Positions 25,097 through 34,206 are shown, numbered from the stretch's first letter. The stretch: 64,000 bases of DNA from Halorubellus salinus (GCF_020567525.1 NZ_JAJCVI010000006.1:271484-335483); one strand, 5' to 3'. Made by a program: numbers and translations. Notes: generated by a model not told the origin, from the letters alone.

Positions 25097-26229
25097 TCCA
25101 GGTAGCCGAGTTCGGCGAGGGTCTCCTCGTCCGCGTCGTACCGCGTGATGCCGCCGTCGACGTCGAACGCCTCCAGGGCGTCCTTGAGGTCGTCGTCCAT
25201 CGGGGCGTCGTTCCCCTGGAGGTCCCGCGCCGAGTAGGAGTCGGCGTCGTCGGGGTCGTAGTTCACGATGCCGTCGCGGTTCATCGCCGCGCGCCGGTCG
25301 CCGTAGAGCGCGAACGCGACGTCGCGGTCCTCGCGGCCGAGGCCGTGTTCCTCGCCGACGAGCATGCTCGGGACGTCGATGAGGCTCGCGACGTCACCGA
25401 ACGACCAGTCGACGTTCTTCGTCGCGAGCGGGACGTGATGCAGGAGCGGATGCAGGAGGCCGGGGTGACCCCAGACGCCGTCCTCGCCGAGGAGTTCGCC
25501 GTGGTCCGAGAGGAAGACGACCTCCGTGTCCTCCGGAATCCCCTCCCAGAGGCGCCGGAGTTCGACGTCGAGTTCCTCGCACTCGCGCCGGTAGAGTTCG
25601 CGGACGAGGTCGGCCTCCTCGTCGTTCACGCGATGCGAGATCGCCTTCCGGCTCACGCGGTTCGCGTAGTCCCGAGAGACGGGCGCGCTGTGGGGGTCGT
25701 AGGGGTGGTGTGGCTCCATGAAGTGCAGCCACCCGAACCAGTCGTCGTGACCGTCGGTCTGCTCGAAGAACGTCTCGATGACGTCGTCCGCGCGCCGGAA
25801 GGACTTCCCGAGCTTCACGACCTTCGACCGTGCGCGCTCTATCTGGTTCCACGCCGCCGCCGCGACCTTGTACGGCGTCGACCCGAGCTCGAGCTTGTCC
25901 GAGACGAACCCCGCGATGCCCTCCTCGCTCGCCGACGGGCTCTCGAAGTGGTCGAACGCGTCGTCGTACCCGTACTTCGGCGAGAGCAGGTGGTTCGTCG
26001 TGATACCGACCTTGCGGCCGTCGACGCGGCGCGCGACGCTCGTCCCGTCCTTCAGCCCGCGCTGGAGCGCGTACTCGCCGCCGACGATGGCGGGGAACGA
26101 CCCGAAGGTCTCCGGGAACGTCGAGAACGCACGGTCGTGCTCGAACTCGAGGTACTCGCGGGTCGCGGGGAAGTGCCTGAAGTGGTCGTAGCGGAGCGAG
26201 TCGACCGTGACGAGGAGTTTTCGCGTCAT
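25093..26229 (-). CDS. Sulfatase-family (AlkP superfamily) hydrolase
   Basis: The 378-residue protein opens MTRKLLVTVDSLRYDHFRHF. It has a Thr-type active-site segment TFPETFGSFPAIVGGEYA and the metal motifs HFMEPHHPYDPH and FLSDHGELLGEDGVWGHPGL. It is shorter than bacterial sulfatases and seems to lack part of the C-terminal subdomain. The C-terminus is TLAELGYLE. It is the first gene of a coupled pair with the GT4 gene. No clear TATA element lies at the leaderless distance; the T-run at 26318-26323 on the same strand is about 90 nt upstream. Confidence 0.8.
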   Translation of the reverse strand: MTRKLLVTVDSLRYDHFRHFPATREYLEFEHDRAFSTFPETFGSFPAIVGGEYALQRGLKDGTSVARRVDGRKVGITTNHLLSPKYGYDDAFDHFESPSASEEGIAGFVSDKLELGSTPYKVAAAAWNQIERARSKVVKLGKSFRRADDVIETFFEQTDGHDDWFGWLHFMEPHHPYDPHSAPVSRDYANRVSRKAISHRVNDEEADLVRELYRRECEELDVELRRLWEGIPEDTEVVFLSDHGELLGEDGVWGHPGLLHPLLHHVPLATKNVDWSFGDVASLIDVPSMLVGEEHGLGREDRDVAFALYGDRRAAMNRDGIVNYDPDDADSYSARDLQGNDAPMDDDLKDALEAFDVDGGITRYDADEETLAELGYLE

Positions 26230-26317
26230 GGATGAGGGGAGCGGTGGGGCGCCCGGGCGGGGGTCGCGGTTCGCGTCCCGGGACGTCGTCGTTACGGCGG
26301 CGAACGCGGCGCGCGCG

Positions 26318-26323
26318 AAAAAA
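26318..26323 (-). terminator. T-run, probable terminator of the binding-lipoprotein gene
   Basis: Six consecutive T on the minus strand within GCGTTTTTTCGCGC, about 50 nt after the stop at 26370. Archaeal termination commonly uses T-tracts without a hairpin. It could alternatively belong to the promoter of the downstream sulfatase-like gene. Confidence 0.4.
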
Positions 26324-26369
26324 CGCTTCGGTCACGCCGCTCGCGGTCGTTCTGCTGTCTGGCGACCGG

Positions 26370-27638
26370 TCAGCGTTCGCCGGTGATGACGTCCGCGACG
26401 CGCTCCCGGTCGAACAACTGCTCGTCGTCAGGTATCTCGGGGTACGGCTGGCCGTCCTCGTAGGTCGGCCACGCGCCGAAGCGCTCGGGGTAGAGCTGTT
26501 TCGCGCCCATCTCGAGCTGGAAGAGGTTCATGATGGGGCCCTGGTAGCGCATGCCGGCGGGGTAGACGCGGTCGTTCTGGACGGCGGCGAGTTCGCTCCC
26601 GACGGGGTGGTCGCGTAGCGCTCGCTTCGTGTCCGTCATCGAGTAGTTCGGGGTGAGTCCCCAGAGGTGGAGGAAGACGTCGGGGTCGGCTTCGGCCATC
26701 GTCTCGTAGTCGACGGTCCCCCAGAGGCTCCCCCAGTCCTCGTCGGCGAACGCGTCGGTCGCGCCGAGCGGGCGGGTGTCGGCGAGCCAGTACCCGGGTT
26801 CGTTGAGGTGGTACGTGTAGAACTGCTCGCCGTCGGCGCTCAGCGTGGCGCGGACCGCGGTCGGGCGCTCGGATGCCGGTGGCAGGTCCGCCTGGATGGT
26901 GGCGACGAGGTCCTCGTGGACGGCGGCGAGCGCCTCGTAGCGCTCGCGCTCGCGGAACACCGCCGCGACCTTCTCGAAGAGCCCCCAGAGCCCGTAGAAC
27001 TGGTAGTCCTCGACGCCGTCGGGGACGCCGTTGTTCGTGCCGCTGTAGAAGTTCCCGAACCACGGACCGACCGTGGTCGCGACCTCGTCGACGTCGCCGT
27101 CGTCCCAGTTCTGCTGGCTGGCCGCCCAGACTGGGTCCGCGAGGTGGACGTCGCTGTCGAGTTCGTACAGCTTCTCCTTCGGGAGGCCGTCGACGAGCGG
27201 GTCGAGGAGCCCCTCGTACTCGAAGGAGACGCCGTCGAGCCGGCTGTAGTAGTGGTTCATCGTCGTGCCGGACATCTCGGGGACGTAGAGGGCGTTGACG
27301 GCGTCACCGCGACCGAGCGCGACGGCCATGTCGGCGTACGTCGAGAACACCGTGAAGACGTCCTCGGGCGGCTGTTCGAACGCGACGTCGCCCATCGGCG
27401 ACATCGACACCGAGTACGGGCCAGGCTCCGACTGGGTCGTCTCGTTCGCGTCGCCGTCGTCGCCGGTCGTGGGGTCGGTGTCGTCGGTGCGGTTCGTCCT
27501 CGTGGAGTCGGTGTTGCTCGCACAGCCGGCGAGCAGTCCGGCGGCGACGGTGGCGCTGCCGGTCAGGATGCGTCGGCGCGTCGAGTCTGCCGCGTTGTTC
27601 GGGCCGTCGGGTTCGTCGTCGTTCAGGTCGTCGACCAT
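26370..27638 (-). CDS. ABC transporter substrate-binding lipoprotein (BtuF/FepB type: siderophore or cobalamin)
   Basis: The 422-residue protein has a twin-arginine signal (TRRRILTGSATVAAGLLAGC) whose lipobox Cys is near residue 39, then a Thr/Asp-rich linker. A periplasmic-binding fold of the Fe3+-siderophore/cobalamin class follows, with early VFSTYADMAVALGRGD and an Asp/Glu-rich C-terminus. It would capture the ligand outside the cell for an ABC importer, whose permease and ATPase are not adjacent. The start at 27638 is fixed by a perfect DtxR-like palindrome and a TATA-like element just upstream, which argues for iron regulation and hence a siderophore ligand. An upstream in-frame extension to 28148 is a shadow. 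Confidence 0.8.
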   Translation of the reverse strand: MVDDLNDDEPDGPNNAADSTRRRILTGSATVAAGLLAGCASNTDSTRTNRTDDTDPTTGDDGDANETTQSEPGPYSVSMSPMGDVAFEQPPEDVFTVFSTYADMAVALGRGDAVNALYVPEMSGTTMNHYYSRLDGVSFEYEGLLDPLVDGLPKEKLYELDSDVHLADPVWAASQQNWDDGDVDEVATTVGPWFGNFYSGTNNGVPDGVEDYQFYGLWGLFEKVAAVFRERERYEALAAVHEDLVATIQADLPPASERPTAVRATLSADGEQFYTYHLNEPGYWLADTRPLGATDAFADEDWGSLWGTVDYETMAEADPDVFLHLWGLTPNYSMTDTKRALRDHPVGSELAAVQNDRVYPAGMRYQGPIMNLFQLEMGAKQLYPERFGAWPTYEDGQPYPEIPDDEQLFDRERVADVITGER

Positions 27639-27641
27639 GAA

Positions 27642-27657
27642 TTTAGGCAGGCCTAAA
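27642..27657. promoter_or_regulatory. DtxR/IdeR-like operator TTTAGG-N4-CCTAAA
   Basis: A perfect palindrome, TTTAGGCAGGCCTAAA, four bases upstream of the lipoprotein start codon at 27638 and downstream of a TATA-like GTTATCAG (27662-27669, minus strand). TTAGG half-sites are characteristic of DtxR-family metalloregulators (IdeR, and haloarchaeal Idr/SirR). Position over the transcription start suggests repression. The same architecture recurs at 57644-57659. Confidence 0.65.
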
Positions 27658-27758
27658 ACACTGATAACGGCTTCGGTTCTCGGGCGAACAGCGCGCGGTC
27701 CCGGCGACGGCGGCCGCGACCGCCGGGGTTTTTCTCGGCGCCGCTCGCAGGCGAGAGT

Positions 27759-28556
27759 ATGCAACTCGACGAAGGCTTCGAGCACGTGGACGTCGACCTC
27801 GCGGACGGGGTCGCGCACGTCACGCTCGCTCGACCGGACGCGCACAACGCGCTGGACGTGGACACCGCGATCGACCTGAAGGACGCGCTGGCCGCGGCGA
27901 CGGCCGCGAGCGACGTCCGGTGCGTCGTCCTCGAGGGCGACGGCGGGACGTTCTGTTCGGGCGCGGACCTCGCCGCGTTCGAGGGCGACGAGACCGATCA
28001 GCGGCGCCTGGACCGCGTCGCGACGCGACTGCACGCCGCCGTCAGGACGCTCGCGACGAGCGACGTCCCCACCATCTCCGCGGTGAACGGCGTCGCGGCC
28101 GGTGGCGGGTTCGGGCTCGCGCTCGCGAGCGACCTCGTGCTCGCGCACCAGACCGCGCGCTTCGAGTACTCGTATCCCCGCGTCGGGCTCTCCGGGGACG
28201 CCGGCGCGACGTGGTTCCTCCCGCGGCTCGTCGGGATGCGCCGCGCCCGCGAGTTCCTCCTCCTCGACGAACCCGTCTCGGCCACCGAAGCCGTCGAGAT
28301 GGGGCTCGCGACCGAGGTCGTCGACGCCGACGACTGGGACGACCGCGTCGACGAGGTCGCGACCGACCTCGCGAGCGGCCCGACGAAGGCGTACGCGGCC
28401 GCGAAGGCGCTCCTGAACCGCTCGTACGAACGCACGCTCAACACCCAGCTCACCGCGGAGAAGGACGCGATCGCGCGACTCGCCAGGACCGACGACTACG
28501 CCGCCGGCTACGAGGCGTTCTTCTCGAAGACCGAGCCGGCGTTCCGAGGTGAGTGA
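27759..28556 (+). CDS. Enoyl-CoA hydratase/isomerase family protein
   Basis: The 265-residue crotonase-fold protein has its oxyanion-hole segments at GTFCSGADLAAFEGD and TISAVNGVAAGGGFGLALASDLVLA, and the C-terminal helix region ending FFSKTEPAFRGE typical of the family. It probably hydrates or isomerises an acyl-CoA in fatty-acid or amino-acid degradation. A TATA-like GGTTTTTCTCGG lies about 29 nt upstream. The following dehydrogenase gene begins within 3 nt of its stop, so they are co-transcribed. Crotonase Glu positions vary, so the exact reaction is open. Confidence 0.87.
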   Translation: MQLDEGFEHVDVDLADGVAHVTLARPDAHNALDVDTAIDLKDALAAATAASDVRCVVLEGDGGTFCSGADLAAFEGDETDQRRLDRVATRLHAAVRTLATSDVPTISAVNGVAAGGGFGLALASDLVLAHQTARFEYSYPRVGLSGDAGATWFLPRLVGMRRAREFLLLDEPVSATEAVEMGLATEVVDADDWDDRVDEVATDLASGPTKAYAAAKALLNRSYERTLNTQLTAEKDAIARLARTDDYAAGYEAFFSKTEPAFRGE

Positions 28557-28558
28557 CG

Positions 28559-29536
28559 ATGAGTGACGACTCCCTCACGGTCGCGGTGCTGCGCGAGACC
28601 GTCCACGGCATCCCCATCGACGACTACGTCGCGGCGCTGCGCGACCGCCTCCCCGAGCACGAGGTCGTGCTCGCGCGCACGCCCAGCGAGGAACGCGAGG
28701 TCGTCCAGGACGCCGACGTCGTCGCCGGCATGAACATCAGCGACGCCGTCCTCGAGGCGTTCGGCGACGACGTCGAGTTGTTCGCGTGCGCGTTCGCCGG
28801 CACCGGCCACCTCCCGATGGACGCGCTCCGCGACCGCGGCGTCGCGGTGACGAACGCCTCGGGGGTCCACGGGCCGAACATGGGCGAGCACGCGCTGGCG
28901 TGCATCCTCTCGTTCGCCCGACGGTTCCACGTCGCGCGCCGACAGGGCGACGACGACGTCTGGCGGTCGTACCCGACCCACGAGCTCGCCGGCTCCACGG
29001 TCACGGTCGTCGGGATGGGCGCCATCGGGACCGCGGTCGCCGAACGCCTCGACGCGTTCGACGTCGAGACCGTCGGCGTCCGCCACTCGCCGGAGAAGGG
29101 CGGCCCCGTCGACCGCGTCGTCGGGTACGACGACGCGGCGGGCGTCGAGGCCGCGTTCGCGGACTCCTCGTACGTCGTGCTCGCGTGCCCGCTCACCGAC
29201 ACCACGGCGGGGCTCGTCGACCACGAGGCGTTCGTGACGATGCCCAGCGACGCCGTCCTCGTGAACATGGCCCGCGGCCCCGTCGTCGACACCGACGACC
29301 TCGTCTCCGCGATCCGCCGCCACGAGATCCGCGGCGCCGCACTCGACGTCACCGACCCCGAACCGCTCCCCTCGGGCCACCCGCTCTGGGACTTCGACAA
29401 CGTCCTCGTCACGCCGCACAACGCCGGGCACACGCCGAACTACTACGAGCGCCTCGCGGACATCCTCGCCGAGAACGTCGAGCGCCTCGCGGACGGTCGC
29501 GTCGACGACGAGGGCTTCGAGAACCAGGTCGCCTGA
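28559..29536 (+). CDS. D-2-hydroxyacid dehydrogenase (NAD-dependent)
   Basis: The 325-residue protein has the NAD-binding Rossmann motif VVGMGAIGTAVAERL, the substrate-binding NMARGPVVDTDDL and the catalytic His in TPHNAGHTPNYYERL, as in D-isomer 2-hydroxyacid dehydrogenases. A GTG at 28553 is in frame and overlaps the previous stop, but the ATG at 28559 gives the family-typical N-terminus. Substrate is not evident; glyoxylate/hydroxypyruvate or 2-oxoacid reduction are options. Co-transcribed with the enoyl-CoA hydratase. Confidence 0.88.
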   Translation: MSDDSLTVAVLRETVHGIPIDDYVAALRDRLPEHEVVLARTPSEEREVVQDADVVAGMNISDAVLEAFGDDVELFACAFAGTGHLPMDALRDRGVAVTNASGVHGPNMGEHALACILSFARRFHVARRQGDDDVWRSYPTHELAGSTVTVVGMGAIGTAVAERLDAFDVETVGVRHSPEKGGPVDRVVGYDDAAGVEAAFADSSYVVLACPLTDTTAGLVDHEAFVTMPSDAVLVNMARGPVVDTDDLVSAIRRHEIRGAALDVTDPEPLPSGHPLWDFDNVLVTPHNAGHTPNYYERLADILAENVERLADGRVDDEGFENQVA

Positions 29537-29602
29537 ACGCCCGTTCGTTCGCGGCCGCGGCTACCACCCACGCTTTTGCTGGCGGCGACGCCTCGTGGAC
29601 GC

Positions 29603-30394
29603 ATGAGCGAGTCGAACGACTGGCCGTCGTTCGCGCGTCGCGCCGCACTCACCGGGATCGCCACCATGCTCCCCGTGTTCGTCACGATCGCCGCGCTCCT
29701 GTTCGCGTGGAGCGTCCTCTCGGGTTTCCTGCGCCCCATCGCGGACGTCGTCCTGTTCTTCTTCTTCGGCGAGACCTTCCCCGTGACCGTCCTCGAGGTC
29801 GCGGTCGGCGTGACGCTGCTCGCGCTGACCGTGCTCGTCGGCGCGGTCGCGGAAGCCCGCGGCGAGGAGTCGACGCTCGCGGGAAAGCTCGAGAGCGGCG
29901 TCGCCGCCGTCCCCGTCGTCGGGACCATCTACGAGACCGCCGGTCGCCTGAGCGAGATGTTCTTCGAGAACGACACCGGGAGCTTCCAGGAGGTCGTGCT
30001 CGTCGAACTCCCCGACGAGGGCCTGCACACGCTCGGGTTCGTCACCGCGGCGCCGCCCGAGAGCGTCCAGGACGCCGTCGACGCCGACCTCACCGTGTTC
30101 GTCCCGCTCGCCCCGAACCCCGTGATGGCGGGGTTCCTCGCGAACGTCTCGCGCGACCAGGTGACCGACGTCGACATGAGCGTCGAGGAAGGCGTCCAGT
30201 CCGTGATGACCACGGGCGTTGCCACCGGCCAGGGGTTCGACGGCGACCCGCTTGGCGGTGACTGCGACGACAGCAGCGACGACGGCGGCGGGGAGCACGC
30301 GGGCGACGGCGGTGACGAGGCAGCGAGCATCGCGGGACTCGACGCGGAACCGGTCACCGCCGACGAGATAGACGGCTGGCCCCGGGACGGCTAG
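29603..30394 (+). CDS. DUF502 family membrane protein
   Basis: The 263-residue protein has two strong N-terminal transmembrane helices (about residues 15-40 and 60-85), separated by LRPIADVVLFFFFGETFP, then the conserved GTIYETAGRLSEMFF and FVPLAPNPVMAGFL segments of DUF502. The C-terminus is a Gly/Asp/Glu-rich tail. The start at 29603 is supported by a TATA-like CGCTTTTGCT about 27 nt upstream. The role of DUF502 proteins is unknown. It abuts the convergent gene at 30395 with no gap. Confidence 0.8.
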   Translation: MSESNDWPSFARRAALTGIATMLPVFVTIAALLFAWSVLSGFLRPIADVVLFFFFGETFPVTVLEVAVGVTLLALTVLVGAVAEARGEESTLAGKLESGVAAVPVVGTIYETAGRLSEMFFENDTGSFQEVVLVELPDEGLHTLGFVTAAPPESVQDAVDADLTVFVPLAPNPVMAGFLANVSRDQVTDVDMSVEEGVQSVMTTGVATGQGFDGDPLGGDCDDSSDDGGGEHAGDGGDEAASIAGLDAEPVTADEIDGWPRDG

Positions 30395-30808
30395 TCAGCG
30401 CCTGGTCGTCACCGCGTCCCGGTATCCGGCGCGTGCCTCGACGGCGAGGTACGAGAGCGCGGCGACCGCGACGAACGCCACGCCGACCGCGCGGACGCCG
30501 ACGCCGAGTGCATCGTGGAGCGTGCCACCGAACGCGATGGCTGCGAGCGCGGCGACGGCCGCGACCGCGAGGAACGCGAGGAACCGCCAGCGCGATTCGA
30601 CGGTGACGGTCCCGTCCTCGCCGCGTGCGGCGAGGTAGAGGTGCGCGCCGCCGAACACGAGGACGTTGAACACGACCGCTCCCGCCGTCGCGACGGCGGT
30701 GCTGAGCGAGTACGCGCGGACGAGCCACGACACCGCAGCGAGCGTGGCGAACGCGGCGAGGACCGCAACGGCGTGGACGAGCGTCTCGGTGCGTCGAACG
30801 GAGGACAT
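30395..30808 (-). CDS. Small integral membrane protein, unknown function
   Basis: The 137-residue protein has four hydrophobic segments (roughly residues 10-30, 37-55, 68-85 and 95-115). I do not recognise a named family. The ATG at 30808 is preferred over one nine bases earlier because an A+T-rich AAAACTTACGAG lies about 27 nt upstream. Convergent and abutting with the DUF502 gene. Confidence 0.65.
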   Translation of the reverse strand: MSSVRRTETLVHAVAVLAAFATLAAVSWLVRAYSLSTAVATAGAVVFNVLVFGGAHLYLAARGEDGTVTVESRWRFLAFLAVAAVAALAAIAFGGTLHDALGVGVRAVGVAFVAVAALSYLAVEARAGYRDAVTTRR

Positions 30809-30910
30809 CGCGCACAACGACGGCTCGTCGTCTCGTAAGTTTTCTGTCTATATCCGGTCCAGCGTCACCGGATCGTCGGCTTCGAGACCGCCGGCAGGTT
30901 CGGCAGCTAT

Positions 30911-31945
30911 CTACAGCCAGCCGTCGCGCGCGAGCAGTTCGCCGTTGAGGACGCTCGCACCTGCGGCACCGCGGATGGTGTTGTGCGCGAGACAGTTGTA
31001 CTGGACGCCCGCGGGCGTCTCCTGGACGCCACCGGCCGCGACCATCATCCCGCCGCCGAGCATGCGGTCCATGCGGGGCTGCGGGCGGTCCGGCTCCTCG
31101 AACACCTTCACGAGCGGCTCCGGGGACGACGGCAGGTCCGCGCTCGGCGCCGCCGCGAGCGCGTCCTCGACGTCCGCGACCGAGGGGTCGTCCGCGAGCT
31201 CGGCCCACACGTTCTCCAGGTGCCCGTCGATCGTCGGCACGCGGTTACACGACGCCGACACCTCGGCGTCGTGCAGCGACAGTTCCGCGCCGTCGAACGC
31301 ACCGAGGAGCTTCCGGGACTCGGACTCCATCTTCGCCTCCTCGCCGCCGATGTGCGGGACGACGTTGTCGATGATCTCCATCGAACTCACGCCCGAGTAG
31401 CCCGCGCCACTCACGGCCTGCAAGGTCGAGACGTGCACGCGTTCGAGCCCGAAGGAATCGAGCGCCGCGAGCGTCGGCACCATCGTGATCGTCGAACAGT
31501 TCGGGTTCTTCACGAGCGCGCCGTCCCACCCGCGTTCGTCGCGCTGCACCTCGATGAGCTGCATGTGGTCGGCGTTCACCTCGGGGATGACGAGCGGGAC
31601 GTCGTCGTCCATCCGCGCGTTCGAGGAATTCGACGAGACGACGTAGCCCGCTTCGGCGAACGCCGGCTCCACCTGCTCGCCGACGCTCGATGGAAGCGAC
31701 GAGAAGATGAGGTCCACGTCGTCGGGGACCGCACTCGGGTCGGTCTCGACGACGGTCGTCGCCGCGACGTCCTCCGGGATCGGCGCGTCCACGCGCCACT
31801 TCGCGACCTCCCGATAGTCGTGGCCCGCGGACTCGTCGCTCGCCGTGAGTGCCGCGATCTCGAAGTCCGGATGTGGGTCGAGAAGCTGGATGAGTCGCTG
31901 CCCTACTGCTCCCGTGGCGCCAAGGACGCCGACGCGTACGCTCAT
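30911..31945 (-). CDS. asd: Aspartate-semialdehyde dehydrogenase
   Basis: The 344-residue protein has the NADP-binding GATGAVGQRLIQLL near residue 7, SSLPSSVGEQVEP, and the catalytic Cys in VKNPNCSTITMVPTL. HDAEVSASCNRVPTIDGH follows, with the second active-site region. It reduces L-aspartyl-4-phosphate to the semialdehyde, the branch point to lysine, threonine and methionine. The start MSVRVGVLG is chosen over an upstream in-frame codon because it begins directly before the Rossmann strand. Neighbours are not biosynthetically linked. Confidence 0.93.
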   Translation of the reverse strand: MSVRVGVLGATGAVGQRLIQLLDPHPDFEIAALTASDESAGHDYREVAKWRVDAPIPEDVAATTVVETDPSAVPDDVDLIFSSLPSSVGEQVEPAFAEAGYVVSSNSSNARMDDDVPLVIPEVNADHMQLIEVQRDERGWDGALVKNPNCSTITMVPTLAALDSFGLERVHVSTLQAVSGAGYSGVSSMEIIDNVVPHIGGEEAKMESESRKLLGAFDGAELSLHDAEVSASCNRVPTIDGHLENVWAELADDPSVADVEDALAAAPSADLPSSPEPLVKVFEEPDRPQPRMDRMLGGGMMVAAGGVQETPAGVQYNCLAHNTIRGAAGASVLNGELLARDGWL

Positions 31946-32031
31946 GCTTACCACCACCGTCGGCTTCGGGCACGCAAAGACCTTCGGATGCCGTCACCGC
32001 TTGACGGGAGTCGCGGCTCGAGGAGCGGAAG

Positions 32032-32038
32032 TATATAA
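32032..32038 (+). promoter_or_regulatory. Strong TATA box of the CARF-like regulator gene
   Basis: AAGTATATAACC has its centre 27 nt before the ATG at 32062. It is the best match to a consensus archaeal TATA box among coding-gene promoters in the window and implies a leaderless transcript. Confidence 0.7.
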
Positions 32039-32061
32039 CCGGGCCGCCGCTGGTAGCAGGT

Positions 32062-32967
<906 letters not shown>

Positions 32968-33033
32968 GGTCCCGGAACCGAGACTCGAGCGAGTCGCGGA
33001 AAGCACTTACCGTCGGTCGCCGACGAACCGCCC

Positions 33034-33501
33034 GTGAAGCGTCGAACCCTCCTCGCTGGCGCGGTCGGGAGCGTCCTCGCTGGCACGGTCGTCTTCTTCG
33101 GCGAGATCGTCGACTTCGCTCGCGCCGACGCACGCGACGCGGTGTCGCTCGACGTCGACCCGAGCGTCCTCACGCCGGCGTCGCCCGAGGCGACCGCGAC
33201 GGTTCGGAACAACGCGCTCGTGCCGGTTCGCACGAACCTCGCCGCGTGGAAGGTGTATCACGACGGCGACGTCGTCGTCCCCGACGGCTGGGTCCAGCCG
33301 CTGCACGAACTCGCACCCGGCGAGTCCCACGCGTACACCGTCCGGCTGGGTGGCGAACCGACGGAGATCGCGTCCAGCGACTCGACCGTCTACCTCGGCG
33401 ACGTCGACCCCGGCGAGTACGCGTTCCGGCTCGACGTCGGCGTCGGCGACGACCGGTCGCGGACGCTCGAAGCGCGGTTCCGCGTCGAACCGGGCGAGTG
33501 A
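33034..33501 (+). CDS. Small exported or membrane-anchored protein, unknown function
   Basis: The 155-residue protein starts at GTG. MKRRTLLAGAVGSVLAGTVVFF is a twin-arginine-like or uncleaved signal anchor. The rest is a beta-rich, Ig-like segment (ATATVRNNALVPVRTNLAAW, ELAPGESHAYTVRLGGE, PGEYAFRLDVGVGDD) resembling haloarchaeal surface beta-sandwich domains. No named family is recognised. Start supported by the immediately following signal sequence. Confidence 0.6.
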   Translation: MKRRTLLAGAVGSVLAGTVVFFGEIVDFARADARDAVSLDVDPSVLTPASPEATATVRNNALVPVRTNLAAWKVYHDGDVVVPDGWVQPLHELAPGESHAYTVRLGGEPTEIASSDSTVYLGDVDPGEYAFRLDVGVGDDRSRTLEARFRVEPGE

Positions 33502-33850
33502 ACGGACGACCGAGCGAGCGGACGAACGTCCACGTGATAGCTCGGGGTCGCGTCGCCTCCAGGACGGCTTCGACGACCGCGCTGACCGCTCCCGTTCACT
33601 CCCAGTCCGAACCGGACCGCACCAGACCGCAACCGCATCACAACGAACCTCGTCCTCCCCAGCCGACTCCGCGCCGCGGCTCCCTGCGGTCGCCGCGGTG
33701 CTCGTCCCTCACACGGTATCGACGCAGTCGCGCTCACTGTCGTTCGCGCGACCGCGTCACCGCGCGCCGGGACGTAGTGTCGGGGTTACTGCGCGCCGGG
33801 ACGTGGTGTCGGGTCGCCGCCAGTCGAGACGTGGTGGCTGGTCGCTGTGC
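33502..33850. other. Non-coding stretch with a degenerate duplicated element
   Basis: No frame here has haloarchaeal protein character. GCGCGCCGGGACGTAGTGTC (33762-33781) recurs with one mismatch at 33791-33810, a 29-bp period. This is the distal part of the long region upstream of valS. Confidence 0.55.
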
Positions 33851-33924
33851 GTGAGTGGATGTCGTGGGACCGCGCGTGAGTGGGTGTCGTGGGACCGCGC
33901 GTGAGTGGGTGTCGTGGGACCGCT
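33851..33924. repeat. Three 25-bp direct repeats upstream of valS
   Basis: Units begin at 33851, 33876 and 33901, each starting GTGAGTGGRTGTCGTGGGAC; the first has one substitution and the third ends one base short. The array ends exactly where a TATA-like sequence begins, the position expected for regulator binding sites. Function is inferred. Confidence 0.85.
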
Positions 33925-33932
33925 ATCCTTTT
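33924..33932 (+). promoter_or_regulatory. TATA-like element ahead of a short valine-rich ORF
   Basis: TATCCTTTTGCG has its centre about 29 nt before an ATG at 33958 and directly follows three 25-bp direct repeats. It could start a leader transcript into valS. Confidence 0.4.
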
Positions 33933-33957
33933 GCGTGCGGCGGGTCCAAGCGCTGGT

Positions 33958-33999
33958 ATGGAGTCGTTCGCTGTCGCCGTAGTACGTCCCGTGGCCTGA
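33958..33999 (+). CDS. Possible 13-codon leader peptide, valine-rich
   Basis: ATG at 33958 to TGA at 33997-33999 encodes MESFAVAVVRPVA, with four Val in 13 residues, two of them as adjacent GTA codons. GTA is rare in this G+C-rich genome. It lies downstream of a TATA-like element, upstream of a 10-bp hairpin (34026-34051) and 242 nt ahead of valyl-tRNA synthetase. This is the layout of a valine-sensing leader, but a chance short ORF is quite possible. Confidence 0.3.
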   Translation: MESFAVAVVRPVA

Positions 34000-34025
34000 C
34001 AGCGGTGCCTTCGTTCTCGCGTCGC

Positions 34026-34051
34026 CACCAGTGACCGAGCAGTCGCTGGTG
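34026..34051 (+). promoter_or_regulatory. Hairpin in the valS upstream region
   Basis: CACCAGTGAC (34026-34035) pairs with GTCGCTGGTG (34042-34051) over 10 positions, one of them a U-G wobble, around a 6-nt loop. It lies 27 nt after the stop of the 13-codon ORF. No T-run follows, so a simple intrinsic terminator is unlikely. Confidence 0.5.
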
Positions 34052-34198
34052 TCGGCGTCGCGTCGTGGGAGCGCGTCGCGTTCGCGAGCGAGAGCCACGG
34101 CACCGTCGACCGCATCGAGCGACACACCGACCAGCGAGCGAGCGTCCCGTGGTGCGCGCTCGCCGCGACCGCGCCGTCGACGACGGCGGCGCATCGAG

Positions 34199-34206
34199 AG
34201 TCTTAA
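34199..34206 (+). promoter_or_regulatory. TATA box proximal to valS
   Basis: GAGTCTTAACCG predicts a start near 34230 and a leader of about 12 nt before the valS ATG at 34242. Transcripts from here would omit the valine-rich short ORF. Confidence 0.5.
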
